NCBI RefSeq assembly: GCF_001648155.1
Contig: NZ_CP015199.1
Span: 2,862,501-2,926,500 of the forward strand
Reading direction: 5' to 3'
From: Chryseobacterium glaciei
Lineage (GTDB): Bacteria; Bacteroidota; Bacteroidia; Flavobacteriales; Weeksellaceae
DNA: 64,000 nt
Shown here piece by piece: positions 28,173 through 36,206 of the stretch (position 1 is its first letter; every line of letters begins with the position of its first letter). Below the pieces are notes generated by a model. The model was not told where the DNA came from. It saw only the letters and a program-made list of their open reading frames with translations, and made no database searches. The position numbers were made by a program, and so were the translations under genes.

Positions 28173-28736
28173 TTAAAGCAATTCTAAAATCTCCTGAACA
28201 GCATCTTTACCTCTGTTTTTAGCATAGTACAATTGAAGATCATTATAAAATTGATCTTTTGTATATGCTTCCGGATCGGCTTTGTATTTCATTAATAATT
28301 CCTTTCCGAATTTCGGTCTTGGTCCCCAAGAATTTTTTACGTTAAAATCTTTATCCAATATAATAACTTTCGGAATAGATTCTGTTCCGTTGGTTTGAAA
28401 TTGGCTGATCAGACTTTTATCGCTGTCTCTTAAAAATATTCTTACTTCGTTGTGACCTTCGAAAAATTTAACCAAAGCCGGAACGGTTGCACTTGCATCG
28501 CCGCACCAAGTTTCAGAAATAATTAGAATTTTTCCGTCGAAATTTTTAGATTCTAATTCTTTTAATTGTTCTTCATTCGGAGTGTACTTTTTTAAAGTTC
28601 TTTCCATTCTTTGAAGTCCCAATTCGTAATATTGTTTATAATCTTTGTCTTGTGGAGTGGTAGGATTTGCTAATCTTTCTTTTCCTGTATTTACATACTC
28701 TTCAAAAGAAATTCCTTTATCCCAGTAATTTTTCAT
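28173..28736 (-). CDS. Thioredoxin-fold family protein with single active-site cysteine
   Basis: A 187-residue cytoplasmic protein whose central part has a thioredoxin fold (GKILIISETWCGDASATVPAL near residue 75, cis-proline segment ESIPKVIILDKDF). The usual CxxC reads CGDA, so only the first cysteine is left; this WCGDAS form recurs in a known subfamily and is not necessarily a loss. It may act as a reductase with a monothiol mechanism or a chaperone. The gene follows aroC by 14 bases and is probably in its transcript. Confidence 0.8.
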   Translation of the reverse strand: MKNYWDKGISFEEYVNTGKERLANPTTPQDKDYKQYYELGLQRMERTLKKYTPNEEQLKELESKNFDGKILIISETWCGDASATVPALVKFFEGHNEVRIFLRDSDKSLISQFQTNGTESIPKVIILDKDFNVKNSWGPRPKFGKELLMKYKADPEAYTKDQFYNDLQLYYAKNRGKDAVQEILELL

Positions 28737-28750
28737 ACTATTAATTGATA

Positions 28751-29821
28751 TTAAAAGTTATTGATATTTCTTGTTTTGTTGATCAAAAATAAGTCTGCCA
28801 ATACAAAAGCGGCTAAACTTTCTACGACAGGAACAGCTCTTGGAACCACACAAGGATCATGTCTTCCTTTTCCTTCCACAATAGCCGGATTTCCATATTT
28901 GTCAACGCTTTCCTGAGGTCTTAAAATTGTAGCCACAGGTTTGAAAGCGACACGGAAATAAATATCCATTCCATTAGAAATTCCTCCTTGGATTCCTCCT
29001 GATAGATTAGATTTTGTCGTAAAATCTGTGTTGAAACCGTCGTTGTGCTCACTTCCTGTCATTTTAGCTCCGCAAAATCCGCTGCCGTATTCAAAACCTT
29101 TGCAGGCGTTAATATTTAACATTGCTTTTGCTAATTCTGCTTGAAGTTTAGAGAAAATAGGCTCTCCAATTCCTACAGGAACGTTTTTAATTACACAAGT
29201 AATCGTTCCACCAATTGTATTTCCTTCTTTTTTGATCTCTTTGATTCTTGAAATCATTTTTTCTGCAGTTTCTGCATCAGGGCAACGAACTTCATTGCTT
29301 TCAGTTTTAGAAAAATCTAAAGCCTGATACGGTTTTTCACAGAAAATATCGCCCACAGAAGAAACGTAAGCATTGATCTCGATATCTGATAAAAGTTGTT
29401 TTGCAAGCGCACCCGCAACAACCCAGTTGATTGTTTCTCTCGCTGAAGATTTTCCACCGCCACGATAATCTCTGATTCCATATTTTTGATCGTACGTGAA
29501 ATCTGCATGACTCGGACGATAAGAATTAGCGATGTGATCATAATCTTTTGATTTCTGATTTTCGTTTTCGATGATAAAACCAATTGGAGTTCCGGTTGTT
29601 TTTCCTTCAAACATTCCTGAAAGAAATTTTACAGTGTCACTTTCTTTTCGTTGTGTAACAATGGCTGATTGACCTGGTTTTCTGCGATCTAATTCATACT
29701 GAACTTTATCAAGATCGATTTCCAAACCTGCCGGAAAATTATTGATGATTCCACCATAAGCCACACCGTGACTTTCTCCAAATGTTGTAAGACTGAGAAG
29801 ATTACCTAAAGTATTGAACAT
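28751..29821 (-). CDS. aroC: Chorismate synthase
   Basis: A 356-residue FMN-dependent enzyme making chorismate from EPSP, the last common step of aromatic amino-acid synthesis. It has the start [37 protein letters not shown], the [16 protein letters not shown] motif, [13 protein letters not shown] and the C-terminal [16 protein letters not shown]. Length is normal. The thioredoxin-fold gene follows directly. Confidence 0.97.
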   Translation of the reverse strand: MFNTLGNLLSLTTFGESHGVAYGGIINNFPAGLEIDLDKVQYELDRRKPGQSAIVTQRKESDTVKFLSGMFEGKTTGTPIGFIIENENQKSKDYDHIANSYRPSHADFTYDQKYGIRDYRGGGKSSARETINWVVAGALAKQLLSDIEINAYVSSVGDIFCEKPYQALDFSKTESNEVRCPDAETAEKMISRIKEIKKEGNTIGGTITCVIKNVPVGIGEPIFSKLQAELAKAMLNINACKGFEYGSGFCGAKMTGSEHNDGFNTDFTTKSNLSGGIQGGISNGMDIYFRVAFKPVATILRPQESVDKYGNPAIVEGKGRHDPCVVPRAVPVVESLAAFVLADLFLINKTRNINNF

Positions 29822-29871
29822 GATACAAAATTACCGATTTTTCTCCACATAATAAAGTTTCCGGATTGGTT

Positions 29872-31506
29872 CTATTTATTGGTGTTTTCGATAGTATTGA
29901 TAACGTTTTGGGCTTCTTTTTTCTCTTTTGGACTCATTTTTTTCCAGATAAATCCTTTTTTGATATTATTTTCATCAATAAGTTGCGGGAAAATTTCTGC
30001 TTTTACATCATCAGAAATATAACTTGTTGAAATTGCAGGAAGCTGAGTGTCAAAACTAAAAGAATATTTTTTTGATATATTAAACTTCAAATTTCCGACT
30101 TTTTGAGTACTAAAATTATTATAAATATAACTCGAAGGTTTGTATAATTGTTCTTTTTCAAACGTCCCCATGAATTTACTTAATCTGAAACTAGGTATAT
30201 ATTTTTGAATAAGATTCGGGAAAGATAAAAATCCGATGAAAAATATACTTAATGATGTAAAAACAAAAAATGCTTTCTTTTTAGTGAAATAATTAATGAA
30301 CATAACAAAAAATATCACGAAAAAAACATCAATAAAGAATCTGTATTGTGCCGAAAATAGAAGAACTAAAACAGTTTTTATGATTAATGAAACACAAATT
30401 AATGTAATAATTTTATTTTTTTTAATAATTGTAAAACCTATAAAGACTAATAAGCTTACAATAAAAAAAATGTTAATTTTTGATTTAATTCCATTTAAGA
30501 AAAGCCAGTTTTTAATGTAATCTATTGTAGAAAATTGCTGAATTTCCTGATAAGAATATTGCATGTCATACGTCTTCAAAATAGCATATTGTGAGGAGAT
30601 TTTTAAAACTTCTGGATTAGGTTTCCAGTTAACTCCCAAATCACCAATAGAAACCGGGAAAATTAGATAACCGAAAGTCCAGATGTTTTTAATGAAGAAT
30701 AAAATAAGAATTGAACTTCCTAAAATTAAACTTTTAAAATTTGATTTAACAATGAAAATAGAGTAGAGGAAAGTTAAAATCGGAAGCCAGATCATTGTTG
30801 GTTTTATAGCAAAAACAAAAACTGAAAATGCTATTAATAATGATGTTTTTTTATTTCCCGAAAGAATTTCTTTTAAAATTATCAATGAAAAAATAATGAC
30901 AGGCAAATCCGGGCTTGGGGATTGTGAAAATAATAGTAGAATTGGAATGAAACAGAGTTGAATCCAGCTTTTATTTTCAATAATATAAATTGCGTAAACA
31001 ATCAATAAAATGGCATTAATTCTAAAAAATGGATCAGAAAAATTAGAAAATCCGGCCTGAAAAATATGCCAGATCGACATTTGTCCTAAAGTGAGATCCA
31101 GATTTGAAATTCCTTTTACTAATCCGTATTCTGTGAGCCATTTTATGGTCGGAACATAGTATCCGAAATGGTCTAATATATAAGGATAATAGGAACTAGC
31201 TAATAGGATGATAATTGAAATGAGTGCAATTGAAATTATATCTATTTTTGAAAAATCATAAAATTTTTGATATAATTTATCCTTTAAAAAATAGATAAGT
31301 CCAATGAGAATAGTAATAGTTTCTACATAAATATTTAAAGGAATAAAAAATGCAAGAATCATCCATAGTAAACTGATTCCCAGTATTCCGGAAAAAACTT
31401 TTGAGGAAATTCCTTCAAACAAAGAACCTGAAAAATTTTCCACAATTTTCCCGAAACCCAGCAAGGTTGGAATTATGAGAATTGTAGAAAGTAAAATTAA
31501 GATCAT
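29872..31506 (-). CDS. Polytopic membrane protein, LIC_10190-like
   Basis: A 544-residue inner-membrane protein with roughly 11-13 hydrophobic segments. After the first segments comes an aromatic loop (YYPYILDHFGYYVPTIKWL, near residue 110) that resembles the acceptor/donor loop of GT-C glycosyltransferases and the LIC_10190 membrane family. A hydrophilic tail follows the last segment (about 440-544). The ATG at 31506 is preferred: a start farther upstream would use a TTG lying inside the terminator hairpin at 31507-31539. Function unknown; a cell-envelope glycan role is inference. Confidence 0.65.
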   Translation of the reverse strand: MILILLSTILIIPTLLGFGKIVENFSGSLFEGISSKVFSGILGISLLWMILAFFIPLNIYVETITILIGLIYFLKDKLYQKFYDFSKIDIISIALISIIILLASSYYPYILDHFGYYVPTIKWLTEYGLVKGISNLDLTLGQMSIWHIFQAGFSNFSDPFFRINAILLIVYAIYIIENKSWIQLCFIPILLLFSQSPSPDLPVIIFSLIILKEILSGNKKTSLLIAFSVFVFAIKPTMIWLPILTFLYSIFIVKSNFKSLILGSSILILFFIKNIWTFGYLIFPVSIGDLGVNWKPNPEVLKISSQYAILKTYDMQYSYQEIQQFSTIDYIKNWLFLNGIKSKINIFFIVSLLVFIGFTIIKKNKIITLICVSLIIKTVLVLLFSAQYRFFIDVFFVIFFVMFINYFTKKKAFFVFTSLSIFFIGFLSFPNLIQKYIPSFRLSKFMGTFEKEQLYKPSSYIYNNFSTQKVGNLKFNISKKYSFSFDTQLPAISTSYISDDVKAEIFPQLIDENNIKKGFIWKKMSPKEKKEAQNVINTIENTNK

Positions 31507-31539
31507 AAAAAAAGATTGCCTAAAAATAAGCAATCTTTT
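31507..31539 (-). terminator. Terminator of the glycine-zipper lipoprotein gene
   Basis: On the minus strand AAAAGATTGC and GCAATCTTTT-type arms enclose an A/T loop and a T run. It separates the lipoprotein gene from the membrane-protein gene. Confidence 0.8.
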
Positions 31540-31561
31540 AAATTTATTGTGAAAATATTAA

Positions 31562-32110
31562 TTATTTTGGTTGAACTCTACCGTCTTTTCTGTCACCGGC
31601 TCTACCGATCGTATATCCCGTTGCACCACCAACTACACCGCCAATCACGGCACCAAGACCTCTGTTTTTCTTAGCAATGATCGCACCTGCAGCGGCACCA
31701 CCTACAGTACCGATGATGGTACCTTTTGCAGCTTTACTCATTCCTTTTTTCTTGGTTGCAGTTGTTCCTGTAGAACTGTTTCCGTTATCTGCATATGTTC
31801 CATTATTAGAGCTAGAACTTGATTCTCTGTCTCTGTAAATGGTTTTTGTTTCTCTTATCACTTGTGGTCTTGAATTATTAACTGTCGCAGTTTTAGCTTT
31901 TTGAACTTCAACTATACTATCAGCTTTTTTTTGAGCTTCATAAGCCATTTTTTCTTTTTCAATGGCTAATTTTTGTTTCTCTATATCCAACTGTTTTACC
32001 TGGAATTCGATTTTTTGTTGTTCAAGAGATTTTTCAGCTACTTGATCGTCTTTCTTACAGGCTGTCAATAAAAAAACTGACAAAAGCCCTGTTAATACTA
32101 TATTTTTCAT
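31562..32110 (-). CDS. Lipoprotein with C-terminal glycine-zipper domain
   Basis: A 182-residue lipoprotein. The lipobox is LLTAC with the acylated Cys near residue 18. A charged coiled coil rich in Lys/Glu/Gln (about 24-75) follows, then a Ser/Asn/Thr linker and a glycine-zipper domain (GTIIGTVGGAAAGAIIAKK, then GLGAVIGGVVGGATGY) near the C-terminus. Such zippers insert in or span membranes and are seen in envelope-stress and outer-membrane lipoproteins. Specific role unknown. Own terminator downstream. Confidence 0.78.
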   Translation of the reverse strand: MKNIVLTGLLSVFLLTACKKDDQVAEKSLEQQKIEFQVKQLDIEKQKLAIEKEKMAYEAQKKADSIVEVQKAKTATVNNSRPQVIRETKTIYRDRESSSSSNNGTYADNGNSSTGTTATKKKGMSKAAKGTIIGTVGGAAAGAIIAKKNRGLGAVIGGVVGGATGYTIGRAGDRKDGRVQPK

Positions 32111-32391
32111 AACTCAAATTTTAATAAGGTTGTTTTAGTCGAATTGACTTTAACTGTGAGAATATTTTCAATTATGAAGCCAACCTTAAGTTAACTAATG
32201 TTAAATTTTCTAAAAATGTATTAAAATGTTATTTTGTTGATCGCAAAACAGGATTGGTGTTTCTTTAATTTTAAATTAATTTATTTTATAAGCACATTTT
32301 TCTAAGTAATTCTAAACGCTGAATTTATCTGTAATAATTTAATATAAACTAATGTTAACTGTTGATTTTCATTGAATTAATATAAAATTTA
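32111..32391. other. AT-rich intergenic region between divergent lipoprotein genes
   Basis: No coding frame or RNA recognised. It must hold the promoter of the minus-strand gene at 32110. The right end runs into the candidate -7 element at 32392. Confidence 0.4.
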
Positions 32392-32399
32392 TATTTTTG
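32392..32399 (+). promoter_or_regulatory. Promoter of the lipoprotein gene at 32419
   Basis: TATTTTTG matches TAnnTTTG; an ATTG ends at 32374, 17 bases upstream. The ATG is 19 bases downstream. Confidence 0.5.
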
Positions 32400-32418
32400 A
32401 ATTACCAAATTATATTAT

Positions 32419-32868
32419 ATGAAAAATTCAATAGTTAAAATTTTAGCTTTTGCAGGATTAGCAATAATCTCTACAGGCTGTTCATCAAACGATGATTTTA
32501 TGGCTGATTCTCAGACGAATTTGAATAATAAAACTTCAAAAGAAGCCTCGAAAACAAAGACTTATCATGTTCGTTACGGATTACTTTCCAGTACAGGAAC
32601 TAAAATTCTTACCGGAAATTATGATGTGGGAAGTTTTATTGCAACAGATAATAACACAGGAGAGTCTTATGATACGTATGCAAGTGGTGGGTTTCAGTCT
32701 CTGCCGAAATATTATGACGGACTTCCTGCTGGAACTTACACCTTTACGGCGATGCAGGGACAAGGTGGTTGGGTTGGTTATGGCTCAGTTATAGGAGTAG
32801 TTTCCGATGCTCAAGTAGATGCTGATGGATATGTTACAGTTTATATTCCTATTGCATGGGAAGAATAA
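32419..32868 (+). CDS. Small hypothetical lipoprotein
   Basis: A 149-residue exported protein. The lipobox is ISTGC (Cys at about residue 21), followed by SSNDD. The mature part is short beta-strand-like and rich in Gly/Tyr/Thr (YHVRYGLLSSTGTKILTGNY, GTYTFTAMQGQGGWVGYG, YVTVYIPIAWEE), consistent with a small Ig-like or jelly-roll fold. I do not recognise a family. Monocistronic. Confidence 0.65.
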   Translation: MKNSIVKILAFAGLAIISTGCSSNDDFMADSQTNLNNKTSKEASKTKTYHVRYGLLSSTGTKILTGNYDVGSFIATDNNTGESYDTYASGGFQSLPKYYDGLPAGTYTFTAMQGQGGWVGYGSVIGVVSDAQVDADGYVTVYIPIAWEE

Positions 32869-33123
32869 TAAAAATTAGTTTATATTTGCAATGGTAAAAT
32901 CTTAGTTTAGAAATATTATTTATAAAAAGTTATCTATAAGTAATTTTTATTCACTTGATTTAGAAATAAACAGTAAATTTAAGATTTTAAACTAAGCTCT
33001 TATTATAAAAGGATTGTAACTGTTTTTGTGTTTAAAAAACATACAATTAAAAAGATATTAATAAAGTAATGCGAATTGCTTTTTACGATATTCTATTCGG
33101 GTTTTCATTTCCGGATAGATTTT
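32869..33123. other. AT-rich intergenic region upstream of a shared hairpin element
   Basis: No annotated gene. A 37-codon ATG frame (33069-33182) crosses the terminator hairpin and is probably not real. The stretch could encode a small RNA ending at the terminator at 33145-33170. Confidence 0.35.
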
Positions 33124-33170
33124 TTTCATCATTTGTGTTTTTACGGTCTCCCGCAAGGGAGACCTTTTTT
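33124..33170 (+). ncRNA. Possible 3' end of a small RNA: shared 19-base word plus terminator hairpin (copy 1)
   Basis: TTTCATCATTTGTGTTTTT (33124-33142) is followed by GGTCTCCC-GCAA-GGGAGACC and six Ts (33145-33170), a strong terminator with a GNRA-type loop. The same word, again followed by a hairpin, occurs at 34649. The nearest upstream coding stop is over 270 bases away, so the terminated transcript is probably non-coding. Assignment as RNA is inference. Confidence 0.4.
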
Positions 33171-33263
33171 GATGAATATTAATAATAGAATTATAGAAAT
33201 AAGGAATAAATAATACGGTTAATATTTATTTTGGGAACAAATATTTTCATCGGTTTTTAGAAT

Positions 33264-34091
33264 CTACATAAATGCGATATTAAATTTGTTTCTTATTCTG
33301 AATAATGGCGCCGTCTGGTATTCTAAAAGTTTATAGATCTCATCTGCATTTGTAAATTGGTTCGGAATGCTTTTGCCGTTAATTCTTTTAATTCCTCTTC
33401 GTTTCATAGCATCATGAATTACTTTCGCAAATGAGTCTTTAGCACTTTCTTTAGAATTGTGCTGAGAAATTCCATCTGCATGAAGTCTGTATTTGTATAG
33501 ATCTTCATTGATAAATACGACATCTCCTAATTCAAGGATTTTAAGATATAAATCCTGATCTACCGCACTTTTTAAATGTTGATTGATTCCCTGAGTTTTA
33601 AGATAAGTTTCTCTTTTAAAAGTAAAGAAATGAGCAAATTGAATAGGACAGTTAAAAAAGTACATGTCATTAAAAATTCTTTTTGTAGCACTGAAAGTTT
33701 TCTGTGGATTAAGATTTTCATCACACAACATCATTTTGGAGTAGGTAGCAACAGTTTTATTATTGAATAAATATTCTTCAGCCGATTCTTCTAAAGCATT
33801 AGGGTAAAGTGCATCGTCGGGATCTAAGTAAGCACAAATTTCTCCTGTTGCATGCTTCATACACTCTCTTTTTGTGAAACCGCAACCTTTGTTTGACGAG
33901 TTTTGAAAAAACTTAAAGCGTTCATCATCCTGTATGATAGTCTTGATTGTTTCTACAGACTCATCAGTAGAAACGTCATCAACAATTATAACCTCCCAAT
34001 TTGTATAAGTCTGATTAATAATTGAATTATAGCACTCTAAAAAGTATTTTCCGTTGTTATAATTTGCAATAAGAATCGATATTTTATTCAT
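33264..34091 (-). CDS. Glycosyltransferase family 2
   Basis: A 275-residue inverting glycosyltransferase of GT-A fold. The nucleotide-sugar site is ISILIANYNNGKYFLECYNS, WEVIIVDDVSTDES, and the metal-binding AYLDPDDAL. A catalytic-type Asp lies in the SAVDQDLYLKILE segment. No membrane segment, so the soluble enzyme probably adds a sugar to a lipid-linked glycan or a surface polymer. It is a lone gene flanked by long AT-rich gaps and by two copies of a hairpin element, not part of a visible polysaccharide cluster. Confidence 0.88.
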   Translation of the reverse strand: MNKISILIANYNNGKYFLECYNSIINQTYTNWEVIIVDDVSTDESVETIKTIIQDDERFKFFQNSSNKGCGFTKRECMKHATGEICAYLDPDDALYPNALEESAEEYLFNNKTVATYSKMMLCDENLNPQKTFSATKRIFNDMYFFNCPIQFAHFFTFKRETYLKTQGINQHLKSAVDQDLYLKILELGDVVFINEDLYKYRLHADGISQHNSKESAKDSFAKVIHDAMKRRGIKRINGKSIPNQFTNADEIYKLLEYQTAPLFRIRNKFNIAFM

Positions 34092-34648
34092 ATTTAAGTG
34101 AATTATAATTTATATCCAAATTTATTAATTAAAAATAAAATAAATTATGATTTAAATCAATGTGTGTTTGTTAATAATTATATATTTTATAGTTATTAAT
34201 ACTTATAAAGTGTATTTTAATTATTATGGACATAAATAGTTTAATTGTATTGACTTATGAAGTAATTGCTGTAAATGATGTGTGATTGATAATTTATTAT
34301 TATTTCTTTTAATAAATGTGATTTATAGAATTGAAAGATGATGTGAAAAATTAAGATTTAAATTTTATTTAAGATTTCAAAAAATAAAATTAGTACTAAT
34401 TTTAGGAGTCTTAGCTACTGCAATTCTACTACATAAAGTTAGGTGTTCATTTTCAATTATTTATTTTGTATTTGCAGTAGTAATGCATTGTGATTTGTTG
34501 TTACAGTGTATTTCTAAAGTTGAATTAATACATGAAATTAAAATAATAGTTATTTATGCTATTATGAGTATGCCCATAAGAAAATGAATTTTCACTTTTT
34601 AACTTTGTTAGAGAATTAAATGGATTAATATCTTTCGATATAATTTTA
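34092..34648. other. Long AT-rich gap with an ATG-less open frame
   Basis: No recognised gene. One plus-strand frame stays open for 81 codons from 34342 to the TGA at 34585-34587 with a hydrophobic pattern (KLVLILGVLATAILLHK), but has no start codon near its beginning. See the separate finding. Confidence 0.4.
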
Positions 34649-34694
34649 TTTCATCATTTGTGTTTTTTTAACCTCCTTCCCAGGAGGTTTTTTT
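34649..34694 (+). ncRNA. Possible 3' end of a small RNA: shared 19-base word plus terminator hairpin (copy 2)
   Basis: TTTCATCATTTGTGTTTTT (34649-34667) precedes ACCTCCT-TCCC-AGGAGGT and seven Ts (34671-34694). The hairpin sequence differs from copy 1 although the preceding word is identical. Preceding bases (CGATATAATTTTAT) also resemble copy 1 (GGATAGATTTTTT). Confidence 0.4.
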
Positions 34695-34731
34695 GTTGAA
34701 TGAAAGGATGTGAGAAAGTATTATTTAGGAT

Positions 34732-34755
34732 AAAAACAGCCCCTTAATTGGGGCT
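34732..34755 (-). terminator. Terminator overlapping a stop codon
   Basis: AGCCCC and GGGGCT arms around TTAATT, followed on the minus strand by a T run. The TAA stop of the lipoprotein gene (34744-34746) lies in the loop, so the last codons form the 5' arm. Confidence 0.8.
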
Positions 34756-35118
34756 TTGCTTTTGTATGTAAGGGTTGAAATATCCATTCCTATGGGATGT
34801 TAGTTTCTTGATTGAATTGTTTATGCTGTCAATAGTTATTTGTTCCAATTCATAACTAATAGGCTTATTATTTTTCAATAGCTTACCTGAAATAAATTCA
34901 GACATAATATCCTGAGAAACATTATTGTAAATGGTTGCACTTGTGACAAACTGTATCTTAGCCTTTCGATCTGAATCAGCATTAATGTCTACATTTGTTT
35001 CAGATATATTTTCATGCATAGAAGGTGGAATTGTTGTTTTGTAAATAATCACAGCTTCGTATTTGTCTCCGCAAGAGTAAATCAACGCTAGTGTAGATAC
35101 TATTATTAATTTTTTCAT
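34744..35118 (-). CDS. Small hypothetical lipoprotein
   Basis: A 124-residue exported protein with signal MKKLIIVSTLALIYSCG, the lipobox Cys at residue 16. The rest has no recognised domain; a beta-alpha mixture with KAKIQFVTSATIYNN and SYELEQITIDSINNSIKKLT. Its stop codon lies inside the terminator loop. A 7-bp-arm palindrome sits 45 bases upstream of the ATG. Function unknown. Confidence 0.6.
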   Translation of the reverse strand: MKKLIIVSTLALIYSCGDKYEAVIIYKTTIPPSMHENISETNVDINADSDRKAKIQFVTSATIYNNVSQDIMSEFISGKLLKNNKPISYELEQITIDSINNSIKKLTSHRNGYFNPYIQKQSPN

Positions 35119-35162
35119 TTCTTTAAATTTACCTAAAGAAAATTAATTTTTAAATATAAAAA

Positions 35163-35178
35163 TTACGGTAAACCGTAA
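35163..35178. promoter_or_regulatory. Palindromic candidate operator
   Basis: TTACGGT-AA-ACCGTAA, 7-bp perfect arms about a two-base centre, in an otherwise featureless AT-rich region 45 bases upstream of the lipoprotein ATG at 35118. No regulator is encoded nearby. Confidence 0.4.
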
Positions 35179-35493
35179 GCTCTATTTGATAATGGTTAAT
35201 TCTTTTCCTTTAATTGCAAAGAAAAGGTTTTATAATTGATGTATTGATTTTACTTCAACTGAATCAAGATTGCTAAAATATAACATTCCGAAAAAGTTAT
35301 CATTTTTATCCAATATTTAGAATATCAAGCTCGTAAGTATTAGGGTATATATTCGCTTTTTGGCATAAGTGTAAATCTAAATTATAAAAGATGCCGTTTG
35401 GTGAGCTTTAGACCAGAAATATCCCCACCCTTAAAATCAATGAAAAGAAAATATGATTTGTGGTTGGCAAAAATATTAACACACTTTAAAAAC
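35179..35493. other. Intergenic region upstream of the lipoprotein gene
   Basis: Nothing recognised beyond AT-rich sequence. An apparent minus-strand frame (35382-35573) reads through the tRNA-Cys gene and is not credible. Confidence 0.4.
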
Positions 35494-35526
35494 AAAAAAC
35501 CTCCAATCAATTGATTAGAGGTTTTT
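35494..35526 (-). terminator. Terminator of tRNA-Cys
   Basis: AAAACCTC and GAGGTTTT arms enclosing the self-complementary AATCAATTGATT, with a T run on the minus strand, directly after the tRNA 3' end. Confidence 0.85.
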
Positions 35527-35527
35527 G

Positions 35528-35598
35528 AGGTACCTAGCGGATTCGAACCGCTGTAGATGGTGTTGCAGACCACTGCCTAGCCGCTCGGCCAAAGTACC
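35528..35598 (-). tRNA. tRNA-Cys (GCA)
   Basis: A 71-base cloverleaf. Acceptor arms GGTACTT and AGGTACC pair over seven positions with one G-U, the discriminator base is U as expected for cysteine, the anticodon loop is CTGCAAC with anticodon GCA, and the T-arm contains GGTTCGAATCC. No CCA is encoded. Confidence 0.96.
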
Positions 35599-35658
35599 AT
35601 GATTTACCATTTTTGAGGTGTGCAAATATAACAAAATATATTACGCTACAAAAGTTTT

Positions 35659-36171
35659 TTAAAAATTTTCTTTTGCACCAAGGCTGTTTATATCGTCTTT
35701 TGCCTGTTTTTCAGCAACATAATTTTTAATATTAATTACTCGCGTATCACTCCAGTTATCATGCCATCCATTTCCTCCTCCTAAAAAAGAGAGCGCATCA
35801 AACGGAACCAGCCTTGAAATATTTCGAATAAAGCACTCTTGAAGCGTAGGTGTTGTTCCTTCTGTTGTTAAAACCCTGGTTCCTGTGATATATTTCCCCA
35901 CCGTTCTTCCTTTAGTAAAATACTCCATTACAAATAGATATATAAAATAGAATAATGATGTTACTACAATATCTTCAACTCTGCTTAATTGTGAAAGTTT
36001 ATCAGTAATATTAATAAAAAACTCAATATTTAATAATTGATACATCAATACGGAAAAGGTTCCGAAAAGGAAGAATAAAATATAAACGACAATTCTGTCT
36101 ATAATCAAATTAGCAAATCTGACACCTTTAGAAGCTCTGTTGTCTTCAATAATTCTTAAAATTTTTCTCAT
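35659..36171 (-). CDS. RDD family membrane protein
   Basis: A 170-residue inner-membrane protein. The RDD-type Arg and Asp residues are in VRFANLIIDRIVVYILFFL (first segment, about 20-45); a second segment follows near 75-95 (VTSLFYFIYLFVMEYFTKG), then GRTVGKYITGTRVL and a third short hydrophobic stretch. RDD proteins have been proposed as small-molecule or ion transporters, but function is unresolved. Last gene of the thr-folB-DUF4403 direction; cotranscription is possible (35-base gap). Confidence 0.85.
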   Translation of the reverse strand: MRKILRIIEDNRASKGVRFANLIIDRIVVYILFFLFGTFSVLMYQLLNIEFFINITDKLSQLSRVEDIVVTSLFYFIYLFVMEYFTKGRTVGKYITGTRVLTTEGTTPTLQECFIRNISRLVPFDALSFLGGGNGWHDNWSDTRVINIKNYVAEKQAKDDINSLGAKENF

Positions 36172-36206
36172 GGTTTAGTTATAGTTTTAAATTTAGTTTT
36201 TTTAAT

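Noticed and set aside
33069..33182. 37-codon ATG frame across the terminator hairpin
   Set aside because: It runs through the terminator stem and T run; the second copy of the element has no matching frame with a start.
35382..35573. 63-codon minus-strand frame
   Set aside because: It reads through the tRNA-Cys gene and its terminator and has no domain-like sequence.
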